Source: an uncultured Roseovarius sp. (GTDB lineage: Bacteria; Pseudomonadota; Alphaproteobacteria; Rhodobacterales; Rhodobacteraceae). Taken from it: 64,000 nt of DNA. Below are positions 1-6,403 of the stretch, one piece after another. The stretch lies in contig CANMOU010000001.1 of the NCBI GenBank assembly GCA_947499555.1, positions 1 to 64,000 of the forward strand, read 5' to 3'. A program made the position numbers and the translations under genes. Position 1 is the first letter of the stretch, and the number at the start of each line of letters is the position of its first letter. Under the pieces are notes generated by a model that was not told the origin of the DNA, made no database searches, and worked only from the letters and a program-made list of their open reading frames with translations.

Positions 1-77
1 TAATCAAACCAATCAGATGCGCCAGACCCTCCCTTAGATCAGGCAGCCAACTGACCCAAAACCTCCGACGACGGACA
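1..77 (-). mobile_element. IS3-type orfB remnant (left copy)
   Basis: Read on the minus strand, this stretch aligns without gaps to 6122-6198 on the plus strand, with 68 of 77 bases identical. In the frame that reads VLGQ, a motif usual near the start of IS3-family OrfB, about half the differences are silent third-position changes, so this was probably the coding frame. Both copies share the same internal TGA. It is therefore a decayed transposase fragment running off the left edge. The family assignment rests on the intact orfA near the other copy (5747-6034). Confidence 0.6.
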
Positions 78-525
78 CCAGATTTTCCTGGTGGATAACC
101 CTCGCGTCGACTTCTGGCATTACATAGGACTGTTGGTCAAACAGGCTGATATACAACAAACAATGATTATAAATTTTTCTTTTAATGCTTCCATAATCTA
201 AAACTGATGCGGCAAAGCGTTTTTCTATATTCGCGTCTGGAATTCTATCTTTTATAAAACACAATCGAACGTAACTGAAGCTGTCGCTTACATGGGAAAG
301 TTCGGCATAGGTAGATTGTGTGCAGAAAAATAAATCACCAGCCGAGAGATTCTTTTTGTTGTTAAATACCTTTAGGGATATTTCCCCTTCCAAAATTAGA
401 AAGATATCAAGGCATTCTACATAAATTTGGGTATCGTCAAACTCAGATGACCCGGGAAATTTTGTACTGTTCGCAAAGATAATCTGCAAACAGCCACTTG
501 TAACAATCGTTTGCGCTACGGTCAT
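34..525 (-). pseudogene. AraC-type sensor domain, truncated at IS junction
   Basis: A 163-residue reading frame. Residues about 30-100 look like the cupin-like ligand-binding half of AraC-family regulators: an ILEGEISLKV strand, an LSAGDLFF turn, then further strands. The last 25 or so residues are encoded by the transposase remnant at 1-77, so the C-terminal helix-turn-helix region expected of AraC proteins is absent. A strong Shine-Dalgarno run (GGGGGG) lies 8 bases before the ATG, and the start overlaps the stop of the upstream 64-residue frame, so translation is probably coupled. It may have been the regulator of the neighbouring secretion genes. Whether the remaining sensor is still made and does anything is unknown. 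The AraC assignment is by eye. Confidence 0.5.
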
Positions 526-716
526 AACTTTATCCCCCCAGCGTTCTTAAGTTGATTTTCTAATTTTTTGAGATTGCAATTACAGTTCAGTAAATTTACT
601 GGACCTTTATAATCCACACAAACTCTAAGAACATAATTGAAAAAAACTACCGCAGCGGTTTTCGGTGAGTAGATTCTTGTGCATATATATACACTTTGAA
701 TTCGTTTTGTTTGCAT
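522..716 (-). CDS. small basic Cys-containing protein, unknown
   Basis: A 64-residue frame not recognised as any family. It is basic and has four cysteines, including an NCNC pair near residues 44-47. The start has a good Shine-Dalgarno sequence (GAGGTG, 5 bases before the ATG), and its stop overlaps the ATG of the AraC-like frame by three bases, which is the usual geometry of a coupled pair. AT-rich composition matches the rest of the island. Without a family match it could still be a chance frame. Confidence 0.35.
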   Translation of the reverse strand: MQTKRIQSVYICTRIYSPKTAAVVFFNYVLRVCVDYKGPVNLLNCNCNLKKLENQLKNAGGIKL

Positions 717-893
717 ACACCACCTCTATCGATAGCGTCAAAAAGCCCCCAATCTATTTAACGTTCCCTAGAACCGCTAGCATTTTTTTGAAATGTGGCA
801 AAGTAAACAAAGACGACTAAATAATAAAGTTGCTGTGATCATAATTTGTTCAAATTAAAACCACCTGAGCGTATTCAAATTTTTCACCAGAAA

Positions 894-913
894 AACGGGA
901 CATTCATCCCGTT
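894..913. repeat. Inverted repeat / hairpin upstream of exporter operon
   Basis: A perfect 7-bp inverted repeat (AACGGGA / TCCCGTT) around a 6-base loop. On the minus strand it is followed directly by a short T run, so it could terminate transcripts moving left, insulating the minus-strand pair at 34-716. It lies in the 445-bp AT-rich gap 717-1161, which otherwise holds only the sites listed separately. Confidence 0.4.
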
Positions 914-970
914 ACCAGCCGTAAAACTATTCATCGCCAGGTTTTGAATTCTTGGTCTCTCACGTTTGAA

Positions 971-984
971 TTGAGAGCTCTCAA
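971..984. promoter_or_regulatory. 14-bp perfect palindrome, candidate operator
   Basis: TTGAGAGCTCTCAA is a perfect palindrome 178 bp before the exporter operon start and 12 bp before the 26-bp repeat at 996-1021. Its position suggests a dimeric regulator site. No comparable perfect palindrome stands before the second copy of the 26-bp repeat, so any link to that repeat is unproven. Confidence 0.4.
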
Positions 985-995
985 CCGCTTGCAAA

Positions 996-1021
996 GCAAA
1001 ATTTACAACAAAAATATCCAA
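996..1021 (+). promoter_or_regulatory. 26-bp repeat, copy 1 (upstream of hlyD-like gene)
   Basis: This 26-base block, beginning GCAAAATTTACAAC, recurs at 4776-4801 with a single mismatch. Copy 1 is 140 bp before the exporter operon and copy 2 is 218 bp before the first peptide gene, both on the plus strand. A long, near-identical block in two otherwise unlike intergenic regions fits a shared activator site or promoter. This is inference from position. Confidence 0.55.
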
Positions 1022-1161
1022 CAAAAAATTCCAATATTTTTACTGGCTTTTGAACTATTGTTAGCTTCTCTAAACCAAATTGTATGAAAAATATTTTTGG
1101 GAGACAGAGCATTCAGGGCCGATAACACACTTAAACATGTAGGTTTTTTACAAGGAATATT

Positions 1162-2463
1162 TTGAAGCGTGTCTCTGTCGGTGAATTAAACCTCTCATGT
1201 AAAGAGAAGCTGGCACGCATGACATTATTCAGACAGGAAGCGATACAGGAACAGCGGCAGAGTTTGCATGGCGACGTGTTCCTTCCCATGCCAATGTCTT
1301 TCAAAGTAATTCCGTTTTTGTTGATCGCGCTTTTAAGCCTGATTTTGATAATTCTTTTTACTGGCACTTACTCCAAGGTCGAACGAGTTCAAGGATATCT
1401 TGTGCCAACTAGCGGGTTGGTGAAAATTCAAACTGAACGCTTCGGCATTATTACTGCATTACATGTAAAAGAAGGTGACTATGTCCAGAAGGGTGACCCC
1501 CTTGTAACGGTCGATGCGACCCAGGCGACCGTTGATGGTAGTTCAGTTGAATTCCGAAGCTTGCAATCCCTTGGGAGCCAATATCAAACTATCAAGAGCC
1601 TGATCGTTCTGGAAGAGAATAAGTTAGAGTCAGAAACCGGCAGGCTGGAAGCAGAATTGACGGGTTTAGAGCAAAATATTTCATCGTTTTCCAATCGTCT
1701 TGCTTACCAAAAAGAAATCACCAAGCTTGCTAAAGCCTCATATTTGGATGTGCAAGATATTGCCAAGAAAGGGCTTATTACGAAGTCTGAAATGGCTGGC
1801 AGGCAACGGTCCTGGCTTACCGAACAAGCTGCGCAACAGTTACTTGAGCAAGAACAGCTCCATGCAATGGCAAGATATAAGCAATTGGAGATTGAATTTA
1901 ACCAATTGCCGGATGAGGTTGCTGGTCGAATTGCTCGCCTAAAGGAAGAGCTTCTAAATATCGATATGCGTAAAGCAGAATTGCATGGCAAACAGTCTTA
2001 TCTGGTTAAGGCTCCTGTTGCCGGACGTGTAACGTCGATTACAAGCAACACGATCGGGCAAAATTTACTCCCTCAGCAACCGCTTCTAAGTATCCGGCCT
2101 GAAGGAAGCCATCTTGTTGCCGAATTATTTGTTCCAAGCAGTGCGATTGGTTTTATTGAAAAAGGCCAGGAAGCCCGACTACTCTATGCAGCTTTTCCGT
2201 ATCAACGGTTCGGCAGCTATACAGCAAGAATTACAGATATTACCGAAACAATTCTCACACCGGACGAAGTTGACGCGCCTTTCGCAATCGATCAGCCGGT
2301 TTATCGTGTCAGAGCAGCCCTGGAAACTGAAAAACTGGAAATTGCCGGTAAGTCAATCGCACTGCAACCGGGCATGCAGCTTGATGCAAACATAATTAGA
2401 GAGAAAAGATCTTTCTTAGGGGTTATTCTGGAACCCATTAGAGCATTGAGGGGGCGGACATGA
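1162..2463 (+). CDS. HlyD-family membrane fusion protein of peptide exporter
   Basis: The 433-residue periplasmic adaptor that couples an inner-membrane peptide ABC exporter to an outer-membrane channel. Features: a cytoplasmic N-terminus, one membrane segment at about 48-68 (VIPFLLIALLSLILIILF), a first biotinyl-lipoyl half around 80-120 (VKEGDYVQKGDPL), a long coiled-coil hairpin at about 135-275, the second lipoyl half (VKAPVAGRVTSI), and a beta-barrel domain. It starts at TTG, chosen because AAGGA lies 5 bases upstream and no ATG fits. The stop overlaps the start of the next gene by four bases (ATGA), so adaptor and exporter are co-translated. The type is that of bacteriocin exporters (CvaA-like) rather than large RTX toxin systems. 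Confidence 0.9.
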   Translation: MKRVSVGELNLSCKEKLARMTLFRQEAIQEQRQSLHGDVFLPMPMSFKVIPFLLIALLSLILIILFTGTYSKVERVQGYLVPTSGLVKIQTERFGIITALHVKEGDYVQKGDPLVTVDATQATVDGSSVEFRSLQSLGSQYQTIKSLIVLEENKLESETGRLEAELTGLEQNISSFSNRLAYQKEITKLAKASYLDVQDIAKKGLITKSEMAGRQRSWLTEQAAQQLLEQEQLHAMARYKQLEIEFNQLPDEVAGRIARLKEELLNIDMRKAELHGKQSYLVKAPVAGRVTSITSNTIGQNLLPQQPLLSIRPEGSHLVAELFVPSSAIGFIEKGQEARLLYAAFPYQRFGSYTARITDITETILTPDEVDAPFAIDQPVYRVRAALETEKLEIAGKSIALQPGMQLDANIIREKRSFLGVILEPIRALRGRT

Positions 2464-4652
2464 CGAACGCGCAATCCCTCAGCATGCTCAACCTTTCAGG
2501 CCGCCGACGCCTGCCAGTTATTCGCCAGACGGAAGCTGCAGAATGCGGCCTGGCATCATTGGCTATGGTTGCGGGTTACTTTGGTTTTCAAACCGATCTT
2601 TCAACTTTGCGTCGCCAATTCAATACAAGCATACGAGGCATGTCACTCGCCTCAATAATGCAGGTCGCTGAAAAGCTAAATTTTACAACACGCCCGGTTA
2701 AGTTGCCGCTTGAGGCAATCTCGCAATTGCGGCTTCCAGCAATATTGCATTGGGATGTTAATCACTTCGTGGTTTTAAAAGCCGTCAAAAGTAACAAGCT
2801 GACGATACATAACCCCGCATTCGGTGAAAGAAGTTATAGTTTTGAAGAATTCTCCAAACATTTTACCGGTGTCGCTCTAGAGCTAACCCCAACAGAAAAT
2901 TTCAAAAAGCGGAATGAAAAAAATATCCTGCGTTTATCTGACCTTTGGGGGCGGATGATTGGGTTTAAAACCAGCTTGCTTCAAGTTCTGGTGCTTTCGA
3001 TCGTACTACAGGTTTTTGTTCTCGCCAGTCCCTTTTACCTGCAGATCGCCGTGGATGATGTTGCGGCCAGTTTTGATAGAGATTTATTGCTTATACTAGC
3101 CCTTGGTTTCGGCGGCTTCACAGTTATCAATATGGTGGCGCAGACCCTGCGTGGATATGTCCTGCTTTATTTCGGCAGCATGTTGTCTTTTCAAATGTCA
3201 GGAAACTTGTTTCGCCATCTGTTGCGTCTACCCATTGAATATTTCGAGAAACGACACGTCGGTGACATTCTTTCACGTTTTGATTCAGTCGACCCAATCA
3301 AAAAGATGCTGACTGAAAGCCTGATAGGTGGTCTGATTGATGGGGTCATGGCGATCACCACATTGGTCTTGATGTTCATCTATAGCCCGTTGCTCGCCGT
3401 GATTGCGCTTTTTGCATGGGCGATCTATCTGGCCTTACGTGTCATAACCTATCGCTCCTTCCGCGCATGCCAGGAAGACCTGATTATTTCGGGTGCCAAA
3501 GAACGCACAACGTTCATCGAAAGCGTACGCGGCGTTACATCTTTGAAGTTATTCGGTGGTGAAGATCAGCGATACAATTTCTGGCAAAATCGTTTGGCTG
3601 ATACGATCAATGACAATGCTCGCCTGCAGAAACTCAACATATGGTTTGAAAGCGCCAATATTTTTATATTCGGAATTGAACTCGTACTTTTAATCTACGT
3701 TGCGATTCATCTTGTCTTAAATGGCGGCTTTACGATCGGCATGATCTTCGCTTTTATGGCCTACAAACAAAACTTCACAAAAAACGCAACTGCTTTGGTG
3801 GAAACGGCGATCGAGTATCGATTGCTTGATTTGCACCTGGAACGATTGGCTGATGTTGCGCACGCCGACAAAGAAGAAGTATCTGATCATCTATCCGTCA
3901 GTTTGGTTGATGCAAAACCAATAACCGGATTAATTGAGGTCAAGTCTGTCAGCTACAGCTATTCTACAGATACACCGAATGTACTCCAGAATGTGAATTT
4001 GAAAGTTGAGCCGGGAACCAGCATTGCGATTATTGGATCTTCAGGTTGTGGCAAAAGCACATTGCTGAAGATAATGACCGGCCTCTTCCAGCCGACCGAT
4101 GGCCAGGTACTGATTGATGGAATTCCGTTGACAACCTACGGGCTCCAAACCTTTCGCAAGCAAATTGGTGTCGTTATGCAGGACGATGACCTGTTTGCCG
4201 GGACAATTGCGGAGAACATCTCCTTCTTTGATACCGATATCGATATGGAACGCATAAGTGATGCTGCAAAAGCTGCGATGATCCATGATGAAATAATGGA
4301 TATGCCAATGCGTTACGAAAGTCTTGTCGGTGATATGGGTTCTTCAATGTCTGGCGGACAGAAACAACGATTGATGCTGGCAAGAGCACTTTACCGTAAG
4401 CCTAAAGTTCTCTTTATGGACGAAGGCACCGCGAACCTGGATGTGGCGACAGAACGAGCTGTAAATGCCTCAATTATTGAGCTGGATATAACACGGATCA
4501 TCATTGCACACCGGCCAGAAACCATCCGTATGGCTGATCGGATCGTGGAGATGCATGAAGGATGCCTGAGTGAAATCGAACTCGAAGCAGGCCCGTCACA
4601 AAGGCTACCCGATATCAAGCCGGCCAAAAACCTTCAATCCAGCGCGAGCTAG
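2460..4652 (+). CDS. C39-peptidase ABC exporter (double-glycine peptide processing and secretion)
   Basis: A 730-residue bacteriocin-type exporter that both cleaves double-glycine leaders and pumps out the peptide. An N-terminal C39 domain (about 15-140) carries Cys29 (EAAECGLAS) and His102 (HWDVNHFVV). The third catalytic position reads Asn118 (IHNPAFGE) where the family normally has Asp. A six-helix membrane domain follows at about 165-445. The nucleotide-binding domain has Walker A (GSSGCGKST, near 527), signature MSGGQKQR, Walker B (VLFMDE) and an H-loop (IIIAHRPE). It lies in an operon with the HlyD-like adaptor. No TolC-type gene or peptide-modifying enzyme is nearby. The likely substrate is the peptide at 5020-5115. 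Confidence 0.93.
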   Translation: MTNAQSLSMLNLSGRRRLPVIRQTEAAECGLASLAMVAGYFGFQTDLSTLRRQFNTSIRGMSLASIMQVAEKLNFTTRPVKLPLEAISQLRLPAILHWDVNHFVVLKAVKSNKLTIHNPAFGERSYSFEEFSKHFTGVALELTPTENFKKRNEKNILRLSDLWGRMIGFKTSLLQVLVLSIVLQVFVLASPFYLQIAVDDVAASFDRDLLLILALGFGGFTVINMVAQTLRGYVLLYFGSMLSFQMSGNLFRHLLRLPIEYFEKRHVGDILSRFDSVDPIKKMLTESLIGGLIDGVMAITTLVLMFIYSPLLAVIALFAWAIYLALRVITYRSFRACQEDLIISGAKERTTFIESVRGVTSLKLFGGEDQRYNFWQNRLADTINDNARLQKLNIWFESANIFIFGIELVLLIYVAIHLVLNGGFTIGMIFAFMAYKQNFTKNATALVETAIEYRLLDLHLERLADVAHADKEEVSDHLSVSLVDAKPITGLIEVKSVSYSYSTDTPNVLQNVNLKVEPGTSIAIIGSSGCGKSTLLKIMTGLFQPTDGQVLIDGIPLTTYGLQTFRKQIGVVMQDDDLFAGTIAENISFFDTDIDMERISDAAKAAMIHDEIMDMPMRYESLVGDMGSSMSGGQKQRLMLARALYRKPKVLFMDEGTANLDVATERAVNASIIELDITRIIIAHRPETIRMADRIVEMHEGCLSEIELEAGPSQRLPDIKPAKNLQSSAS

Positions 4653-4703
4653 CGCCCTGGCGGCACGCCAAATCGGTTTCAACAATGATTTCCTGAAAAA
4701 AGC

Positions 4704-4734
4704 GGGCGGTGAGGTACACAACACCTCACCGCCC
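4704..4734. terminator. 12-bp hairpin with ACACAAC loop after the exporter
   Basis: A perfect 12-bp stem, GGGCGGTGAGGT paired with ACCTCACCGCCC, closes a 7-base loop ACACAAC. It lies 51 bp after the exporter stop. There is no T run on the plus strand, while the minus strand has six T after the stem, so it is at best an atypical plus-strand terminator. The same ACACAAC loop closes hairpins before two of the downstream peptide genes, suggesting a related RNA element. Confidence 0.6.
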
Positions 4735-4775
4735 TATGCCTAACAAACCATGAATGGAAATTAGGTGCTCGAAGC

Positions 4776-4801
4776 GCAAAATTTACAACAAAAATGTCCA
4801 A
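4776..4801 (+). promoter_or_regulatory. 26-bp repeat, copy 2 (upstream of peptide genes)
   Basis: Matches 996-1021 at 25 of 26 positions. It precedes the leader and peptide gene at 5020, as copy 1 precedes the exporter operon, which would put exporter and cargo under the same control. The flanks of the two copies differ, so the conserved block itself is likely the functional unit. Confidence 0.55.
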
Positions 4802-4879
4802 TACAGATGACGGAAACGTTACTATCATAAACTTAGATACGATGGAGATAAAATATTTCAAGGACAAACAATCAAAGAG

Positions 4880-5019
4880 CTTCCAGCCAAGATGAGTTGA
4901 CGCTCAACAAGGCGAGAAGGCCGGACATCAACACTGACACCCGGCAATTAAGCGGAGATGATCAGGATACACAACATCCGGTGATCTCTTAAAACCAAAC
5001 CATGAAAAGGAAAACGGAC
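4880..5019 (+). promoter_or_regulatory. Structured 5' leader L1 of peptide gene 1
   Basis: First of three related leaders. L1 and L2 (5174-5312) are nearly identical through their first 80 or so bases. Three hairpins can be drawn: GTTGA-CGC-TCAAC near 4895-4907, GCCGG/CCGGC around 4919-4945, and a larger one with GGAGAT (4954-4959) pairing ATCTCT (4984-4989) and an inner GGAT/ATCC closing the loop ACACAAC (4969-4975). The shared A-rich string ACCAAACCATGAAA and an AAAAGG ribosome site follow. The matching stems in L2 and L3 differ in sequence but still pair, which favours RNA structure over protein coding. Confidence 0.55.
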
Positions 5020-5115
5020 ATGGCTACTATCAGTAAATTCTTGATCGAAACACTTTCTGTAGACGAACTTAAGGCCGTAAGCGGTGGTGATTGGCAAGTC
5101 CCACGTGGTCCCTAA
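5020..5115 (+). CDS. Double-glycine leader peptide precursor, 8-residue predicted core
   Basis: A 31-residue precursor. Residues 1-23 are a classic double-glycine leader (FLIETLSVDELKAVSGG), of the kind cleaved by C39-type exporters such as that at 2460-4652. The predicted mature product after Gly23 is DWQVPRGP, only eight residues, far shorter than typical bacteriocins. It has no Cys, Ser or Thr, so no lanthipeptide rings or disulfides are possible. I chose ATG 5020, with AAAAGG 9 bases upstream. An in-frame ATG at 5002 lacks a ribosome site. A short exported signal or a small antimicrobial are both possible. I know of no named family for it. Confidence 0.72.
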   Translation: MATISKFLIETLSVDELKAVSGGDWQVPRGP

Positions 5116-5133
5116 GTTGGGGTAACCCGTTCA

Positions 5134-5157
5134 GTGGGGCGCTTAACAGCGTCCCAC
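5134..5157. terminator. Hairpin after peptide gene 1
   Basis: GTGGGGCGCT pairs with AGCGTCCCAC around a TAAC loop (10 pairs, one G-T wobble), starting 18 bp after the peptide stop. No T run follows. It may stop or stabilise the short peptide transcript. Confidence 0.5.
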
Positions 5158-5173
5158 ACCTAAGATCAAACAC

Positions 5174-5312
5174 CTTCCAGCCAAAATGAGTTGACGCTCA
5201 ACATGGCGAGAAGGCCGGGCTTCAACACTGATACCCGGCAATTAAGTGGAGATAATCAGAATATTTGCCGTGTGGTTATCTCTCGTAACCAAACCATGAA
5301 AGGATGCTAGAG
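5174..5312 (+). promoter_or_regulatory. Structured 5' leader L2 of peptide gene 2
   Basis: Repeats L1, with the same two upstream hairpins (GTTGA/TCAAC and GCCGGG/CCCGGC). The main stem is GGAGATAA (5248-5255) paired with TTATCTCT (5276-5283). The loop differs from L1 and lacks ACACAAC. The same ACCAAACCATGAAAGGA string carries the ribosome site. A 35-codon frame from ATG 5203 runs through L2, but the equivalent frame in L1 lacks an ATG there. Confidence 0.5.
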
Positions 5313-5462
5313 ATGAATTCCTCCTTATCTAAAGTAAAAAGCCTGCTTCTTGGTGAATTAAAAACCCTGGAAGACCAATACTGCGAAATATGGGAAGAAA
5401 CGGGTGAAAATTTTATCAGTAAAAACCTGTTTCATGAGAAGACCGACGATAAAACACGATAG
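5313..5462 (+). CDS. Small peptide of the secretion island, unknown
   Basis: A 49-residue acidic peptide whose start follows the same leader and AAAGGA ribosome site as the double-glycine peptide. It has no GG cleavage motif: the N-terminal part (SKVKSLLLGELKTLEDQY) looks leader-like and helical, while the rest is charged. It could be a degenerate precursor, a leader-only regulator or an immunity-type small protein. Shared upstream structure is the main support that it is expressed. Confidence 0.45.
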   Translation: MNSSLSKVKSLLLGELKTLEDQYCEIWEETGENFISKNLFHEKTDDKTR

Positions 5463-5550
5463 AGCGCTCTAATAATTCATCTAATAGTTCAAATGACCTT
5501 CTCAAAGAACCTCATGCGAACCCAAACCGCACAGAAAGGTTTGCACACAA

Positions 5551-5637
5551 GATGATAGCCAGCAAATAAGTGGAGGCGATCCGGCACACAACACCCAATC
5601 ACCTCCTGTCCAAACAAACTATAAAAGGATAGTAGGC
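5551..5637 (+). promoter_or_regulatory. Structured 5' leader L3 (diverged)
   Basis: A diverged third leader. GGAGGCGAT (5572-5580) pairs with ATCACCTCC (5598-5606) with one internal mismatch, and the loop region contains ACACAAC (5586-5592). Relative to L1 and L2 several stem pairs have changed on both sides, which is covariation. A CCAAAC string and AAAAGGA ribosome site lead to an ATG at 5638. Confidence 0.45.
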
Positions 5638-5699
5638 ATGAAAAAATTTTATTAGAAATTAGATATCAATCTCAAAAAATACTGCGTCATCCGGGTTAA
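5638..5699 (+). pseudogene. Third peptide frame, broken at an A6 run
   Basis: After leader L3, an ATG is followed by AAAAAATTTT and a stop after five codons (MKKFY). If the A run had one more base, the frame would continue as about 20 residues beginning MKKILLEIRYQS and ending RHPG, with a TAA at 5697-5699. A one-base homopolymer loss, a slippage-controlled frame, or truncation by the adjacent IS insertion could each explain this. No double glycine is visible. Confidence 0.3.
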
Positions 5700-5746
5700 C
5701 TGTGATTTTCAGCGCCCTGAATTTTTAAGCAAAGATTGGAAATTCC

Positions 5747-6034
5747 ATGATTGCCCGGAAAAACTATTCCGACGAGGAAATTTTAAAACTGCTGGATGAG
5801 ATCGAGACCCTTTTGTCCTCCGGCAATGATATCTCCACCGCATGCCAGTCCGCCGGGATCAGCAACGCAACCTACTACAATTGGCGCAAACGCTTTGATG
5901 GCATCGGTCATTCTCAACTGGCTGAGATGAAGACATTGGAAAAAGAGAACGCGCGGTTGAAAAAGATTGTCGTTGAGTTGGAACTCGACAAATTGATCCT
6001 CAAAGAGAGCCTGGAAGAATTAAAGCCGAAGTAA
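5747..6034 (+). mobile_element. IS3-family transposase OrfA
   Basis: A complete 95-residue OrfA. The helix-turn-helix is at about 8-55 (DISTACQSAGISNATYYNWR) and a leucine-zipper-like coiled coil at about 60-93 (ENARLKKIVVELELDKLIL), the standard layout of IS3-group OrfA proteins. OrfB should follow by frameshift but is only a decayed remnant here (6053-6320), so the element cannot move by itself. No clear terminal inverted repeats were found. It marks the right edge of the AT-rich island. Confidence 0.85.
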
Positions 6035-6052
6035 TCAAATGATCCGGTGGTG

Positions 6053-6320
6053 ACGCAGAAATGCCTGCGACGTTTCCAAGAGATTAGTGTCTGTTTTACA
6101 GCGATTTAGAAAAGTTTTGATTGTCCGTCGTCAGAAGTTTTGGGGCAGATGGCTGCCTGAGCTAAGAGAGGATCTGGCTCATCTGGTTGGTTTGATTAAG
6201 CGGCGGATTGCCATTATGGCTGCAATCGCTAGTCCGGTGTTGTGCATGACGGAACTAAAGTGGGTCGCAATTCTCGATAGAGCTTCTATCAATGTCTCTG
6301 CGCGTTGATTCCAGATTTCA
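6053..6320 (+). pseudogene. Decayed IS3-type orfB (right copy)
   Basis: Directly after orfA, sequence resembling the start of an IS3 OrfB can be followed in pieces (TQKCLRRFQEIS, then EVLGQ, then a stretch like the GRYGYR region: CHYGCNR, HDGTKVGRN), broken by frame changes and in-frame stops. The catalytic DDE part is absent. The segment 6122-6198 is repeated in inverted orientation at 1-77. A C9 run at 6326-6334 follows and has no frame to switch. Confidence 0.5.
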
Positions 6321-6403
6321 GGCCACCCCCCCCCATTCGGATGGATAGGATAGACTTCATAGTTCCGCCTAGTCGTCTAAGTGGGAGTTTTTCATTCTTT
6401 CCC

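Noticed and set aside
4570-4740. A frame after the exporter that ends KKAGGEVHNTSPPYA, looking like another double-glycine peptide
   Set aside because: No start codon with a ribosome site. It overlaps the exporter's coding end, and the sequence is explained by the 4704-4734 hairpin.
4852-5303. Conserved open frame through leaders L1 and L2 (TDTRQLSGD...)
   Set aside because: L1 has no ATG/GTG in frame with a ribosome site, the frame is lost in L3, and differences are not mainly silent. Paired stems explain the conservation better.
6326-6334. C9 run as a possible phase-variation switch
   Set aside because: It lies in decayed transposase sequence with no gene frame or promoter it could switch.
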